Assembly (NCBI RefSeq): GCF_033446685.1
Contig: NZ_JAWQLY010000011.1
Coordinates: 62,001-126,000 of the forward strand
Length of the DNA: 64,000 bases
Reading direction: 5' to 3'
Source of the DNA: Modicisalibacter sp033446685
GTDB lineage: Bacteria > Pseudomonadota > Gammaproteobacteria > Pseudomonadales > Halomonadaceae
Every line of letters begins with the position of its first letter. The stretch's first letter is position 1. Positions 52,791 to 63,437 of the stretch are shown in pieces. The translations under genes and the position numbers were made by a program. The notes under the pieces are model-generated. The model ran no database searches. It saw only the letters and a program-made list of their open reading frames with translations, and was not told the DNA's origin.

Positions 52791-54730
52791 TGGCCGCGCA
52801 GAAACAGCTTGTCGAGCTCGGCCAGCGACATCTCGGTCCAGGTCGGCCGGCCGTGGTTGCACTGACCGCTACGCTCGGTGCGCTCCATGTCGCGCAGCAG
52901 GGCGTTCATCTCCGGCACCGTCAGGCGACGATTGGCACGCACGCTGCCATGACAGGACATGGTCGCCAGCAGCTCGTTGATATGCGCCTCGAGCCTGTCC
53001 GAGCGCCCGTAACGCTCGAGATCGCCGAGCATGTCGCGGATCAGCGGCTCGACGTCGGCCTGCGCCAGCAGCGTCGGCACCTGCCGCACCAGCAGCGTTT
53101 CCGGACCCGCGACGTCGAGTTCGACGCCCAGCCGGGTAAACGCCTCGCGGCAGGCCTCGGCGGTCTCCACGGCGTTGACGCTGACCGCCAGCGACACCGG
53201 CACCAGCAGCGGCTGAGCGTCGAGTGCCCCGGCGTGCACCTGGGTCTTCATGCGCTCGTAGACGATCCGCTCGTGGGCGGCATGCATGTCGACCATCACC
53301 AGCCCCCGCGCGGTCTGGGCAAGAATGTACACGCCGTGCAACTGGGCCACGGCATAACCCAGCGGTGGCGCCTGGGTCGGATCGTCGTCGGGCAGCGTGA
53401 CCCGCTCGGGCGCTAGCCGACTGCGCTCGACGAAGGCGGTTTCCGCCGCCGTTCCGCCCGGGGCGGTCTCGCTCTGAGGCGTCAACAGGCTGGCCTCGTG
53501 CTCGGGATGCAGCGCCTGGTAGCCGGCCATGAACTCGCGCACCCGCGAAGCGCCGGGGCGACCTTCGCGCTCGCCGCCGGGGGCCGAATGCAGCGCCATG
53601 GGCTGCTGTTGCCAACGCGGCTCGACGGCGGTGTCGCTCGCCTCGGCGGGGTGGGCATCGCGCGCCTGTGCCGCCGGGCCGGCCGCCGGCGCAGCCGAGC
53701 CATCCTGCGGACGCACCTCGCCGAGCGCCCGGTGCAGGCTGGAAAACAGGAAGTCATGGACCAGCCGGCCGTCGCGAAAGCGCACTTCATGCTTGGTGGG
53801 ATGCACATTGACGTCGACCACCATGGGGTCGACGTCCAGATACAGCACGAACACTGGATGGCGGCCGTGGAACAGCACGTCGCGATAGGCCTGGCGGATG
53901 GCATGGGCGACCAGCCGGTCGCGCACCACCCGGCCGTTGACGAAGAAGTACTGCTGGTCGGCCTGGGCCCGGGAGTGGGTCGGCAGCCCCACCCAGCCCC
54001 ACAGGCGCATGCCGGTGGCCTCGAGGTCGATATGCAGCGCGTTGTCGAGGAACTTGGCGCCCAGCAGCGCGGCGATGCGCCGCTCGCTGGCCGCATTGTC
54101 GTCCGCCGGACGCAACTGGTGCACGGTCTTCTGGTTGTGGCGCAAGACCCAGCCGATATCGTAGCGCGACAGGGCCAGGCGCCGGAAGGCCTCCTCGGCA
54201 TGGCCGAATTCGGTCTTCTCGGTGCGCAGGAACTTGCGCCGTGCCGGGGTATTGAAGAACAGATCGCGCACCGTTACCGAGGTGCCGCGCGGATGGGGGA
54301 TCGGCGAAACCCGCGGTTCCATCTGACGGCCCTCGGCGACCACCCGCCAGCCACCGGCCGGATCGTCGGCGGTATTGGAGGCCAGCTCGAGTCGCGATAC
54401 CGAGCTGATCGAGGCCAGCGCCTCGCCGCGAAAGCCCAGACTGGTCACGCCCTCGAGTTCCTCGAGCGAGACGATCTTGCTGGTGGCGTGGCGCGACAGC
54501 GCCAGCGGCAGATCGGCCTCGTCGATCCCGCTGCCGTCGTCGCGCACCTTGATCAGCCGCGTGCCACCGCTCTCCAGGTCGATCTCGATGCGCCGGCTGC
54601 CGGCGTCGATGGCATTCTCGACCAGTTCCTTGAGCACCGACGAGGGACGCTCGACCACCTCGCCGGCGGCGATCTGGTTGGCCAGCCGCGGATCGAGAAT
54701 CTGGATGCGTCGTGTCGAATTCATCGTCAT
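52787..54730 (-). CDS. mutL: DNA mismatch repair protein MutL (endonuclease type)
   Basis: A 647-residue protein. GHKL ATPase: ANQIAAGEVVERP, ELVENAIDAGS, DDGSGI, TSKI and GFRGEALASI. A long linker follows at about 330-450. The C-terminal domain contains DMHAAHERIVYE (DQHA-x2-E-x4-E motif with Met for Gln), SCHGSVRA and CNHGRPTW, the metal-binding signature of nicking MutL as in Pseudomonas. E. coli MutL lacks it. This suggests methyl-independent repair without MutH. Start at 54730 follows GGAG by 8 bases. Confidence 0.95.
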   Translation of the reverse strand: MTMNSTRRIQILDPRLANQIAAGEVVERPSSVLKELVENAIDAGSRRIEIDLESGGTRLIKVRDDGSGIDEADLPLALSRHATSKIVSLEELEGVTSLGFRGEALASISSVSRLELASNTADDPAGGWRVVAEGRQMEPRVSPIPHPRGTSVTVRDLFFNTPARRKFLRTEKTEFGHAEEAFRRLALSRYDIGWVLRHNQKTVHQLRPADDNAASERRIAALLGAKFLDNALHIDLEATGMRLWGWVGLPTHSRAQADQQYFFVNGRVVRDRLVAHAIRQAYRDVLFHGRHPVFVLYLDVDPMVVDVNVHPTKHEVRFRDGRLVHDFLFSSLHRALGEVRPQDGSAAPAAGPAAQARDAHPAEASDTAVEPRWQQQPMALHSAPGGEREGRPGASRVREFMAGYQALHPEHEASLLTPQSETAPGGTAAETAFVERSRLAPERVTLPDDDPTQAPPLGYAVAQLHGVYILAQTARGLVMVDMHAAHERIVYERMKTQVHAGALDAQPLLVPVSLAVSVNAVETAEACREAFTRLGVELDVAGPETLLVRQVPTLLAQADVEPLIRDMLGDLERYGRSDRLEAHINELLATMSCHGSVRANRRLTVPEMNALLRDMERTERSGQCNHGRPTWTEMSLAELDKLFLRGQ

Positions 54731-54746
54731 GCCGATCGCTCCACCG

Positions 54747-56228
54747 TTAGCCCCTGGGAATGCGCAACACCTGCCCCACGCGAATCGAGTCGCTATCAAG
54801 CTCGTTGGCCTCGCGCAGCGTGCTCAGCGACACCTGATGCCGGGAAGCGATCTCCGACAGGGTATCCCCCGGCTGAATGCGGTACTCGTTGGCCTGCCCG
54901 CCGCGTCCCTGGTCGCGCTGCCAGGCGATCAGGCTGCTCGGCGGCGGATTCTGGTGAAAGTGCGCATCGATGCCCTTGAAGATCGCCCGGGCAAGCTGGC
55001 CCTGATAGCTGGGGTCGCGCAAGCGGCGCTCCTCCTGAGGGTTCGAGATGAACCCCGTCTCGACCAGCAGCGACGGAATGTCGGGCGACTTGAGCACCAC
55101 GAAACCGGCCTGCTCGACCCGCGACTTGTGCAGACTGTTGATCTTGTCGAGCTGGTCGAGCACCTGGCCACCCGCCGCCAGTGAGTCGTTGAGCGTGGCG
55201 GTCATGGTCAGGTCGAGCAGCACGCCGCGCAGCGTCTCGTCCTTGTCGGCCAGGTTCAGGCTACCGTCGACGCCGCCGATCAGATCCGAACGGTTCTCCG
55301 TGGCCGCCAGCCATTTGGCGGTCTCCGAGGTCGCGCCGCTCTGCGACAGCGCGAACACCGAACTGCCCGTCGGCCGTGGACTCTTGAAGGCATCGGCATG
55401 GATCGAGACGAAGAAGTCGGCCTTCTGATCGCGCGCCAGCAGGGTGCGCTGGCGCAGCCCCACATAGTAATCGCCATCACGGGTCAGCACCGCCTTGTAG
55501 CCGGGCGTGGCATCGATGAGCGACTTGAGCTTGCGCGCGATCGCCAGCACCACATTCTTTTCCTTGGTCCCGTGGGGACCGCTGGCACCGGGATCCTCGC
55601 CCCCATGACCGGCATCCACGGCGACGATGATGTCGCGCTTGGGATGCGGCTTGGCGGCCGTCACGGCCTCGACCGTTGCCGTGGGCTGACCGTTGGCACG
55701 CGCTTCGGCCTGGGCACGCTGGGCGGCGATCTCCTGCTCGCGGATCATCGACTCGATGGGGTCGATGGGATCCTCCACGGCACTCTCGCCGGGGTATTCC
55801 AGATCGACCACCAAACGATGGCCGTACTGGTCGTTAGGCTCGAGGGTGAAATGTCGCGGTACCACCTGACGCTTGAGATCGAGGACCACCCGCAGGTCGT
55901 CGCCGTTGCGGGTGCCGCTGCGAATCTGGCTGATCGCGCTGCCTTCGAGATCGATCGCCGCAATGTTGGTCTCGAGCTGGCTGTCCTCGAGATCGATTAC
56001 CAGGCGTCGCGGATCGTCGAGCGAAAAGATGTTGGCCTGCGGCGCGCCGGACAGGTCGAAGACCAGCCGCACGTGATCGGGTGCCGCCCACAGCCGCACA
56101 TTGTCGACGTCGTTGGCCAGCGCCGGTGTCGCGGCGCCAGCCATCGCGACAGCGCACAGCACGACGGCCAGCCCGCGACGAAGGCCCGCGAAACGAGCCC
56201 GGCACCCTTGCTGAATCCAGAAAGTCAT
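54747..56228 (-). CDS. N-acetylmuramoyl-L-alanine amidase (AmiB/AmiC type) with LysM
   Basis: A 493-residue periplasmic cell-wall hydrolase. Signal peptide (to about residue 38, ATPALA/ND), an AMIN domain (VRLVFDLSGAPQANIFSLDDPRRLVIDLE), an Amidase_3 domain with zinc ligands in VAVDAGHGGEDPGASG, FFVSIHADAF and the catalytic LLVETGFISNPQEE, then a C-terminal LysM (YRIQPGDTLSEIASRHQVS). It cleaves septal peptidoglycan during division. The mutL-amiB-tsaE order is conserved in the class. Confidence 0.94.
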   Translation of the reverse strand: MTFWIQQGCRARFAGLRRGLAVVLCAVAMAGAATPALANDVDNVRLWAAPDHVRLVFDLSGAPQANIFSLDDPRRLVIDLEDSQLETNIAAIDLEGSAISQIRSGTRNGDDLRVVLDLKRQVVPRHFTLEPNDQYGHRLVVDLEYPGESAVEDPIDPIESMIREQEIAAQRAQAEARANGQPTATVEAVTAAKPHPKRDIIVAVDAGHGGEDPGASGPHGTKEKNVVLAIARKLKSLIDATPGYKAVLTRDGDYYVGLRQRTLLARDQKADFFVSIHADAFKSPRPTGSSVFALSQSGATSETAKWLAATENRSDLIGGVDGSLNLADKDETLRGVLLDLTMTATLNDSLAAGGQVLDQLDKINSLHKSRVEQAGFVVLKSPDIPSLLVETGFISNPQEERRLRDPSYQGQLARAIFKGIDAHFHQNPPPSSLIAWQRDQGRGGQANEYRIQPGDTLSEIASRHQVSLSTLREANELDSDSIRVGQVLRIPRG

Positions 56229-56244
56229 GGTCTAGCGTGTATCC

Positions 56245-56709
56245 TTAGTCGACGGACGGGGCCGATAACCGGTCGATGACGGCCTCGCCATACGCAGTCT
56301 CCGCCTTGAGATGGGCCTGGCGACCCGTTCCCGAAACGCTCAGGGAAACCACCAGGTCGGGTATGGGCAGCCAGCCGGCGCCGCGGCTCGGCCACTCGAT
56401 CAGATTGAGCGAATCATCGCCGAACAGATCGCGGGCGCCGATGAATTCGAGTTCCTCGGGATCGCCCAGCCGATAGAGATCGAAATGATTGACCTGCAGA
56501 CCGGCCAGCCGATACGGCTCGACCAGCGTGTAGGTCGGACTCTTGACCGCGCCGCGGTGGCCATAGGCATGCAGGATGCCGCGCGCCAGGGTGGTCTTGC
56601 CGGCCCCCAGCTCGCCCTCCAGATGCACGACGCCGCGTCCGGCGAGCGCCCGTCCCAGGGAATCGCCGAACGCCACGTGGGCGGCTTCGTCGGGTAAGCA
56701 AATCATCAT
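56245..56709 (-). CDS. tsaE: tRNA threonylcarbamoyladenosine biosynthesis ATPase TsaE
   Basis: A 154-residue P-loop protein: GELGAGKTTLARGILHAYG, VKSPTYTLVEPY, HFDLYRL and NLIEWPSRG. It energises the TsaB-TsaD complex making t6A37. The start at 56709 overlaps the nnrD stop by 4 bases; ATG at 56706 is also possible. Confidence 0.95.
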   Translation of the reverse strand: MMICLPDEAAHVAFGDSLGRALAGRGVVHLEGELGAGKTTLARGILHAYGHRGAVKSPTYTLVEPYRLAGLQVNHFDLYRLGDPEELEFIGARDLFGDDSLNLIEWPSRGAGWLPIPDLVVSLSVSGTGRQAHLKAETAYGEAVIDRLSAPSVD

Positions 56710-58268
56710 CGTCGCGTTGCCGGTCGGCCATTCGCCAAAATTCGCGCATAGCATGCCAGATCGCCCGCCAGCAGACCACGCTCGCCGTACACGCTAGCCG
56801 CTTCATCGGCGGCGCGGGCGTGCAGCAGCGTGCCCACCCGCGCCGCGGATTCCAACGCCAGTCCCTGGGCGACGAGCGCGCCGAGGATGCCGGAAAGCAC
56901 ATCGCCCATGCCGCCACTGGCCATCCCCGGATTGCCGTAGGGACACACGCCGACGCCCAGCGGACCGGCGATCAGGCTCCCCGCGCCCTTGAGGACATGC
57001 GTGCCGCCGCGTCGCGCCTGGAGCGCGCGACTCGCCGCCAGTCGATCGGCCTGAACCTCGCCGCCGCTGATGCCCAAGAGGCGCGCCGCCTCGCCGGGGT
57101 GCGGGGTCAGCAACCAGTCGTCGCGACGCAACTCGGGCCAGCACTCGACCAGCAGGTTGAGCCCATCGGCGTCGATCACCAACGGCTTGCCGCTGTCCAG
57201 CGCCGCCTGCATCAGCCCCTGCCCCCAGGCATCGCGTCCCAGCCCGGGACCGACCACGATCACATCCGCGGCCTCGATCATCGGCATTGCGTCGCTCACT
57301 CCACGCACCCTGCGGGCCATGACCTCGGGAGTGCGGATCAGGCTCGCGCCGACGTGCTCGGAAGCGGTCGCCAGGCTGACCTTGCCGGCGCCCAGCCGCG
57401 CCGCCGCCTGACTGGCGAGCAGCGCCGCGCCGCCCAACCCCGGCGCCCCGCCGATCACCAGCACGTGTCCGAAATCGCCCTTGTGACTGGCCAGCGCGCG
57501 CGGTGGCAACGCCGCCTCGACCAGCGCCTCGTCGAGCAACTCGGCGACCGGCACGATATCCGCATGCTCGGCGCTGTCGACGCCGAGCGGACAGAACGCC
57601 AGCTCGCCGACGTGATCCGCGGCCTGGCCGGTGTGCAGGCCGAACTTGTCGGCGATGAACGTTGTGGTCAGCGTAGCGCGCACGGCCACACCCAGCACCG
57701 CGCCGCTGTCGGCGGCCAGGCCCGAGGGGATATCCAGCGCCAGCACCGGCCGGCCGCTGGCGTTGATCGCCGCGATCGCCGCGGCGTAGGGCTCGCGCAC
57801 CTCGCCACCCAGACCGGTGCCCAGCAGGGCGTCGACGACGAGCTCGCCGGCCAGCTCAATAGCGTCTGTCCACGCCTGCATCACGAGCCCGGCACTGCGC
57901 GCCATCTCGACGCCGCGCGCCGCCTCGCCCGTCAGCGCTTCGGGCTCGCGCAGTGCGACGAGCTGCACCTCGAGGCCGTCGCTGGCGGCCAGTGCGGCGA
58001 GCACATAGCCGTCGCCGGCATTGTTGCCCGCGCCGCACAGCACGCTGAGCCGGCGCGCATCGGGCCAACGCCCGCGCAGCGCGCAGTAGGCGGCCATCGC
58101 CGCCCTCTGCATCAGCGCGAAGCCGGATACGTCGCCGCGCTCCTGGCCATCGTCTTTGGCGGCGGCGATCTCGCGGCTATCGATTTCACGGACCTGGGCG
58201 GCCAGGTAGAGCGGATGACGGGGCGATGCGTCACCCGGACTAGGGGAATGGTTAGAATGGCTCGACAT
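56706..58268 (-). CDS. nnrD: Bifunctional NAD(P)H-hydrate epimerase / ADP-dependent dehydratase
   Basis: A 520-residue repair enzyme for hydrated NAD(P)H. N-terminal YjeF_N epimerase domain (about 30-230; CGAGNNAGDGYVLA, VDALLGTGLGG, LDIPSGLAADSG) and C-terminal dehydratase/kinase-fold domain (about 245-510; LVIGGAPGLGGAALLASQAAARLGAG, LTPHPGEAARLLG, KGAGSLIAG, MASGGMGDVLSG). Both active-site regions look intact. Equivalent to E. coli nnr. Very GC-rich; overlaps tsaE by 4 bases. Confidence 0.94.
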   Translation of the reverse strand: MSSHSNHSPSPGDASPRHPLYLAAQVREIDSREIAAAKDDGQERGDVSGFALMQRAAMAAYCALRGRWPDARRLSVLCGAGNNAGDGYVLAALAASDGLEVQLVALREPEALTGEAARGVEMARSAGLVMQAWTDAIELAGELVVDALLGTGLGGEVREPYAAAIAAINASGRPVLALDIPSGLAADSGAVLGVAVRATLTTTFIADKFGLHTGQAADHVGELAFCPLGVDSAEHADIVPVAELLDEALVEAALPPRALASHKGDFGHVLVIGGAPGLGGAALLASQAAARLGAGKVSLATASEHVGASLIRTPEVMARRVRGVSDAMPMIEAADVIVVGPGLGRDAWGQGLMQAALDSGKPLVIDADGLNLLVECWPELRRDDWLLTPHPGEAARLLGISGGEVQADRLAASRALQARRGGTHVLKGAGSLIAGPLGVGVCPYGNPGMASGGMGDVLSGILGALVAQGLALESAARVGTLLHARAADEAASVYGERGLLAGDLACYARILANGRPATRR

Positions 58269-58413
58269 GCGCTCCCTCCGGTATGACCATGAAAGGGCGA
58301 TAGTGTAGGCTGCGCCCTCCCAGCATTGGCTTGGCTTTGCTTGTGAACAACAGCCTACCTTGCGTGGTTTCTCTTCGCAGTGGCTCGTATGGCCGCCCGA
58401 CCGACGTGAATCG

Positions 58414-59545
<1,132 letters not shown>

Positions 59546-59612
59546 AGATACTCTGCAATGAGCCGTCCTGGCCAGGTTTTTCCTACCGCTTAAAGCTTAC
59601 GGCCTATAGCTT

Positions 59613-60200
59613 TCATTGCTCCTCTTCGTCGCTGCGCGGCGGCTCGAGATTGAGAAAGGTGCGCCGGTAATGACGCAACTCGTCGACCGACTCGCGGATG
59701 TCGTCGAGCGCCTGGTGGGTGTTGCGCTTCTCGAAGCCCTTGAGTGCCGCCGGGTTCCAGCGCTTGGCGAGCTCCTTGAGGGTCGAGACGTCGAGATTGC
59801 GATAGTGGAAGAACGCCAGCAGCTCGGGCATCTCGCGCTCGAGAAAGCGCCGGTCCTGATGGACGCTGTTGCCGCACACCGGCGACGAGTTGGGAGTCAC
59901 GTATTGCTTGAGAAACTCGAGCGTGCGGCGCTCGGCCTCGGCGGTGTCGACGCCGCTGGCCTTGACCCGCGCGGTCAGCCCCGACTCGCCATGGGTCTTG
60001 GTATTCCACTCGTCCATCGCCGCCAGCAGCTCGTTGGACTGCCTGACGGCGAGTACCGGTCCTTCGGCCACCGGGTTGAGTTCGCTGTCGGTGATCAGCG
60101 TCGCCACCTCGATGATCCGCTCCTTGTCGGGATCCAGGCCGGTCATCTCGAGATCGATCCATACCAGCAGATCGTTGCGGGGGGCGGCTTGCGCGGGCAT
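59613..60200 (-). CDS. orn: Oligoribonuclease
   Basis: A 195-residue DEDDh 3'-5' exoribonuclease that degrades 2-5 nucleotide RNAs and pGpG, the breakdown product of c-di-GMP. LLVWIDLEMTGLDPDKERIIEVATLITDSELN holds the first D and E; VCGNSVHQDRRFLEREMPEL and HQALDDIRESVDELRHYR hold the other residues. Start at 60200 follows AAAGGAG by six bases. Convergent with queG, divergent from rsgA. Confidence 0.96.
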   Translation of the reverse strand: MPAQAAPRNDLLVWIDLEMTGLDPDKERIIEVATLITDSELNPVAEGPVLAVRQSNELLAAMDEWNTKTHGESGLTARVKASGVDTAEAERRTLEFLKQYVTPNSSPVCGNSVHQDRRFLEREMPELLAFFHYRNLDVSTLKELAKRWNPAALKGFEKRNTHQALDDIRESVDELRHYRRTFLNLEPPRSDEEEQ

Positions 60201-60351
60201 CGAAGGCTCCTTTCTCGCGTGCTTCTTACGTGTTTGGCGTGCTTGGCCGGCGTGGCTCGACGGGTTGCATCCGTTCGAGTCCAGCAACGGGGTCGGACAG
60301 CCGCGGCCAGGCTGGTTACAATGAGGCCATTGTACGCCCAGCCGAGGTCGC

Positions 60352-61365
60352 ATGAGCAAACGCAAGCTGTCGCGCCAGCAACGCTGGCGCATCGAGAAGA
60401 TCCAGGCCGAACGCCAGGCGCGCGCAACTAAACATGACATCGATGATAGTGATGTGCTGGAGAGCGGCGAATATGGCCGGGAGAAACCCGGCCGGGTGAT
60501 CGCCCACTTCGGTCGCAGCCTCGACGTCGGCAGCGCCGACGACGACGCGCTGCACCGCTGTCACCTGCGCGCCAACCTCGACAGCCTGGTCACCGGCGAT
60601 CGCGTAGTATGGCGCGAGGCGAGCGACGGCAGTGGCGTGGTGGTCGCTCGCGACGCCCGCGACAACGTGCTCGAGCGCCCCGATGCGCGCGGCCAGCTCA
60701 AGCCGGTGGCCGCCAACATCGATCAGATCCTGATCGTCTTCGCCGTCGAGCCGGCGCCCTTCGCCAACCTCATCGACCGCTACCTGGTGGCCGCCGAGGC
60801 CACCGGCATCACGCCGGTGCTGGTGCTCAACAAGACCGACCTGCTGCCCGCCGACGGCGGCGAGCTCAGGTACCTGCTGGCACGCTACGAAGCGCTGGGC
60901 TACGCGGTGATCGAGGCCAGCACGCGCCGCGACGGCGGGCTGGACGCACTGCACGAACGGCTCACCGGGCGCACCTCGGTCTTCGTCGGCCAGAGCGGGG
61001 TCGGCAAGTCCTCGCTGATCGACGAACTGCTGCCGGATGCCGCACTGCGCATCGGCGCGCTGTCCGAGGACTCCCGCAAGGGCACGCACACCACCACGAC
61101 CGCGCGGCTGTATCGCCTGCCCGCGGGCGGCGAGCTGATCGATTCGCCGGGGATCCGCGAATTCGGCCTGAGTCACCTGGACGAGCAGCAGATCACCGAC
61201 GGCTTCATCGAGTTTCGCGACTACCTCGGCCGCTGCCGCTTCCGCGACTGTCGCCATCGCGAAGAGCCCGGCTGCGCGCTGCGCGATGCCGTCGAGCGAG
61301 AAGCGATCAGTGCCGAGCGCTTCGCCAGTTACCGGCGCATTCTCGACGGCCTGGCGCCCGGCTGA
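60352..61365 (+). CDS. rsgA: Ribosome small subunit-dependent GTPase RsgA
   Basis: A 337-residue circularly permuted GTPase for 30S maturation. A basic N-terminus (MSKRKLSRQQRWRIEKIQAER), an OB-fold, then G4 LNKTD, G1 GQSGVGKSSLID, switch TTTTARLY and G3 DSPGIREFGL. The zinc site lies in CRFRDCRHREEPGCAL. Divergent from orn as in many gammaproteobacteria. Confidence 0.96.
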   Translation: MSKRKLSRQQRWRIEKIQAERQARATKHDIDDSDVLESGEYGREKPGRVIAHFGRSLDVGSADDDALHRCHLRANLDSLVTGDRVVWREASDGSGVVVARDARDNVLERPDARGQLKPVAANIDQILIVFAVEPAPFANLIDRYLVAAEATGITPVLVLNKTDLLPADGGELRYLLARYEALGYAVIEASTRRDGGLDALHERLTGRTSVFVGQSGVGKSSLIDELLPDAALRIGALSEDSRKGTHTTTTARLYRLPAGGELIDSPGIREFGLSHLDEQQITDGFIEFRDYLGRCRFRDCRHREEPGCALRDAVEREAISAERFASYRRILDGLAPG

Positions 61366-61465
61366 ACCGTGCCGGCGGCGCACGCCGGTTCGCCCGCGAG
61401 GCGCTGGCTGTGCCATTATCGCAGCAACCCCCACCGGACATGCCCTGCTCGCAGGAGGAGTCACG

Positions 61466-62296
61466 ATGAGTTCCGAAGCGAATCTGCTACCGCTGATCGT
61501 CGAGCCCGAGCAACTCGCCGAGCACCTCGAATCGCCCCAGCTGCTGATCGTCGACGTGCCGCTCAAGGCCGACAGCTACAGCGAGGGCCACGTGCCCGGT
61601 GCGGTCTTTCTCGACCATAACCGGTTGCTGGCCGGCAGCGGCGAGGTGCCCAACGAAGTGCCCGACGAGGCGGCGCTGTCTCAGCTGTTCTCGTCGCTGG
61701 GGCTGACCCGCGATACCCACGTGGTGGCCTACGACGACGAGGGCGGCGGCTGGGCCGGACGCCTGCTATGGACGCTGGAGCTGATCGGCCACACCCGCTA
61801 CTCCTATCTCAACGGCGGCATCCATGCCTGGCGATCCGCCGGCCTGAACCAATCCCGCGAGCCGCGCCAGCCGCAACCCAGCAACTACCAGGCGGAGATT
61901 CTCAATCCCGCTGTCATGATCGATCGCGAAGAGCTTCTCGAACGCCTCGCCGACTCACAACTGGCGGTGTGGGACGCCCGCTCGCCGGAGGAGTACCGCG
62001 GCGAGAAGGGCCAGAACAAGCATCTCGGCCATATCCCGCGAGCCGTCAACATGGAATGGACCGAGGCCATGGATCGCCAGCGCGATTGGCGTATCCGCGA
62101 CTACGCCGAACTGATCACCGAGCTCGATGCGCTGGGACTGACGCCGGACATGGAAATCGTCACACACTGCCAGACCCACCATCGCAGCGGCTTTACCTGG
62201 CTGGTCGGCAAGGCGCTGGGCTTTACCCACATGCGCGCCTATGCCGGTTCGTGGAAGGAGTGGGGCAACCGCGATGACACGCCGGTCGAACGCTAA
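61466..62296 (+). CDS. Tandem rhodanese-domain sulfurtransferase
   Basis: Two hundred seventy-six residues, two rhodanese domains. The N-terminal one (about 10-125) is inactive: the loop position reads AYDDEGGGWAGR with no Cys. The C-terminal one (about 150-275) has THCQTHHRSG with catalytic Cys, and WDARSPEEYRGE. This is the thiosulfate/3-mercaptopyruvate sulfurtransferase layout. GGAGG precedes the ATG. It lies between rsgA and psd, a conserved position, but its substrate is unknown. Confidence 0.9.
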   Translation: MSSEANLLPLIVEPEQLAEHLESPQLLIVDVPLKADSYSEGHVPGAVFLDHNRLLAGSGEVPNEVPDEAALSQLFSSLGLTRDTHVVAYDDEGGGWAGRLLWTLELIGHTRYSYLNGGIHAWRSAGLNQSREPRQPQPSNYQAEILNPAVMIDREELLERLADSQLAVWDARSPEEYRGEKGQNKHLGHIPRAVNMEWTEAMDRQRDWRIRDYAELITELDALGLTPDMEIVTHCQTHHRSGFTWLVGKALGFTHMRAYAGSWKEWGNRDDTPVER

Positions 62297-62325
62297 CGCT
62301 AGCTACGGGCTGAAACAGCAGTAGC

Positions 62326-62406
62326 AAGCTCGAAGCTCGAAGCTCGAAGCTCGAAGCTCGAAGCTCGAAGCTCGAAGCTCGAAGCTCGAAGCTCGAAGCT
62401 CGAAGC
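62326..62406 (+). repeat. Heptameric tandem repeat AAGCTCG, 11 copies
   Basis: Eleven exact AAGCTCG units plus AAGC, starting 30 bases after the rhodanese stop. The unit is not a multiple of three with a coding context and shows no spacers. It lies just before the psd leader, where CCCGCCAC/GTGGCGGG (62423-62448) forms a hairpin. Confidence 0.97.
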
Positions 62407-62476
62407 CAAAGTATTGCGACGCCCCGCCACTGCGACTAAGGTGGCGGGCTCTCTTCGTTGCCGTGGGTACCGAGCC

Positions 62477-63409
62477 GTGGATCGCGCCGAACTGTTTTCT
62501 TTCATCCAGTATCCCCTGCCCCATCACCTGATTTCCCGCATGGTGGGCCAGCTTGCCGCGTGCCGCTCGCCGTGGCTCAAGGATTTGCTGATCGAGCGTT
62601 TCATTCGCACCTTCGACGTCGACATGAGCCAGGCCCTGGAGCCCGATCCGCGCGCCTATCCCAGCTTCAACGACTTCTTTACCCGCGCGCTCAAGCCCGA
62701 TGCCCGGCCGATCGGCGCAGGCCTGGTTTCGCCGGCCGATGGCGTGCTTTCGCAGTCCGGGCGCATCGAGCACGGCACGCTGATCCAGGCCAAGGGCCAG
62801 ACCTACTCGCTGACCGCGCTGCTCGGCGGCGATGCCGACGCCGCCGCACCGTTTCGTCAGGGCAGCTTCGCCACCATCTATCTCTCACCGCGCGACTACC
62901 ATCGCGTGCACATGCCGCTCGACGGCACCCTGCGCTCGATGACCTACGTACCGGGCCGGCTATTCTCGGTCAACCTGGCCACGGCGGCCCACGTGCCCGA
63001 GCTGTTCGCGCGCAACGAACGGCTGGTGTGCCATTTCGACACGCCCCACGGGCCGATGGCGGTGGTGCTGGTGGGAGCGATGGTGGTCGCGGCGATCGAG
63101 ACGGTCTGGTCGGGTCAGGTCACCCCGCTGTCCGGAAACGTCGAGACCACCCGCTTCGACACGCCGGTCCGGCTCGCCAAGGGCGAGGAGATGGGCCGCT
63201 TCAAGCTCGGCTCGACGGTGATCGTATGCAGCGCCTCGCCGATCGCCTTCCGTCAGGACCTGAGCGCCGACGCCACCGCCTCGCCGATCGCCTTTCGTCA
63301 GGACCTGACCGACGCCACCACCATGGTGAGCATGGGCGAGAGCCTCGGCACCGCTCCGGGAGTGGTACCGGACAATGACGACGAGGCGATTCCCGGCACT
63401 CACCTGTGA
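62477..63409 (+). CDS. psd: Phosphatidylserine decarboxylase proenzyme
   Basis: A 310-residue membrane-associated enzyme making phosphatidylethanolamine. SFNDFFTRALKPDARP, SPADGVLSQSGRI, YLSPRDYHRVHMPLDG and the self-cleaving LGST (in FKLGSTVIVC, pyruvoyl from Ser). The likely start is GTG at 62477 (product VDRAELFSFIQYPLPHHLI); no ATG is available nearby. Downstream of LGST the tail is unusual: SPIAFRQDL occurs twice in tandem (63238-63312), and the tail is longer and acidic. Confidence 0.93.
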   Translation: MDRAELFSFIQYPLPHHLISRMVGQLAACRSPWLKDLLIERFIRTFDVDMSQALEPDPRAYPSFNDFFTRALKPDARPIGAGLVSPADGVLSQSGRIEHGTLIQAKGQTYSLTALLGGDADAAAPFRQGSFATIYLSPRDYHRVHMPLDGTLRSMTYVPGRLFSVNLATAAHVPELFARNERLVCHFDTPHGPMAVVLVGAMVVAAIETVWSGQVTPLSGNVETTRFDTPVRLAKGEEMGRFKLGSTVIVCSASPIAFRQDLSADATASPIAFRQDLTDATTMVSMGESLGTAPGVVPDNDDEAIPGTHL

Positions 63410-63437
63410 GCGTGTGAGGCGTAGCACCGTCCGACCT

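Noticed and set aside
53498..54979. 493-codon plus-strand frame opposite mutL
   Set aside because: Antisense shadow; MutL motifs on the other strand are complete.
62326..62406. Heptamer array considered as a CRISPR or a coding repeat
   Set aside because: Units are 7 bases, contiguous and without spacers; translated frames give SSFELRA repeats with no start or context.
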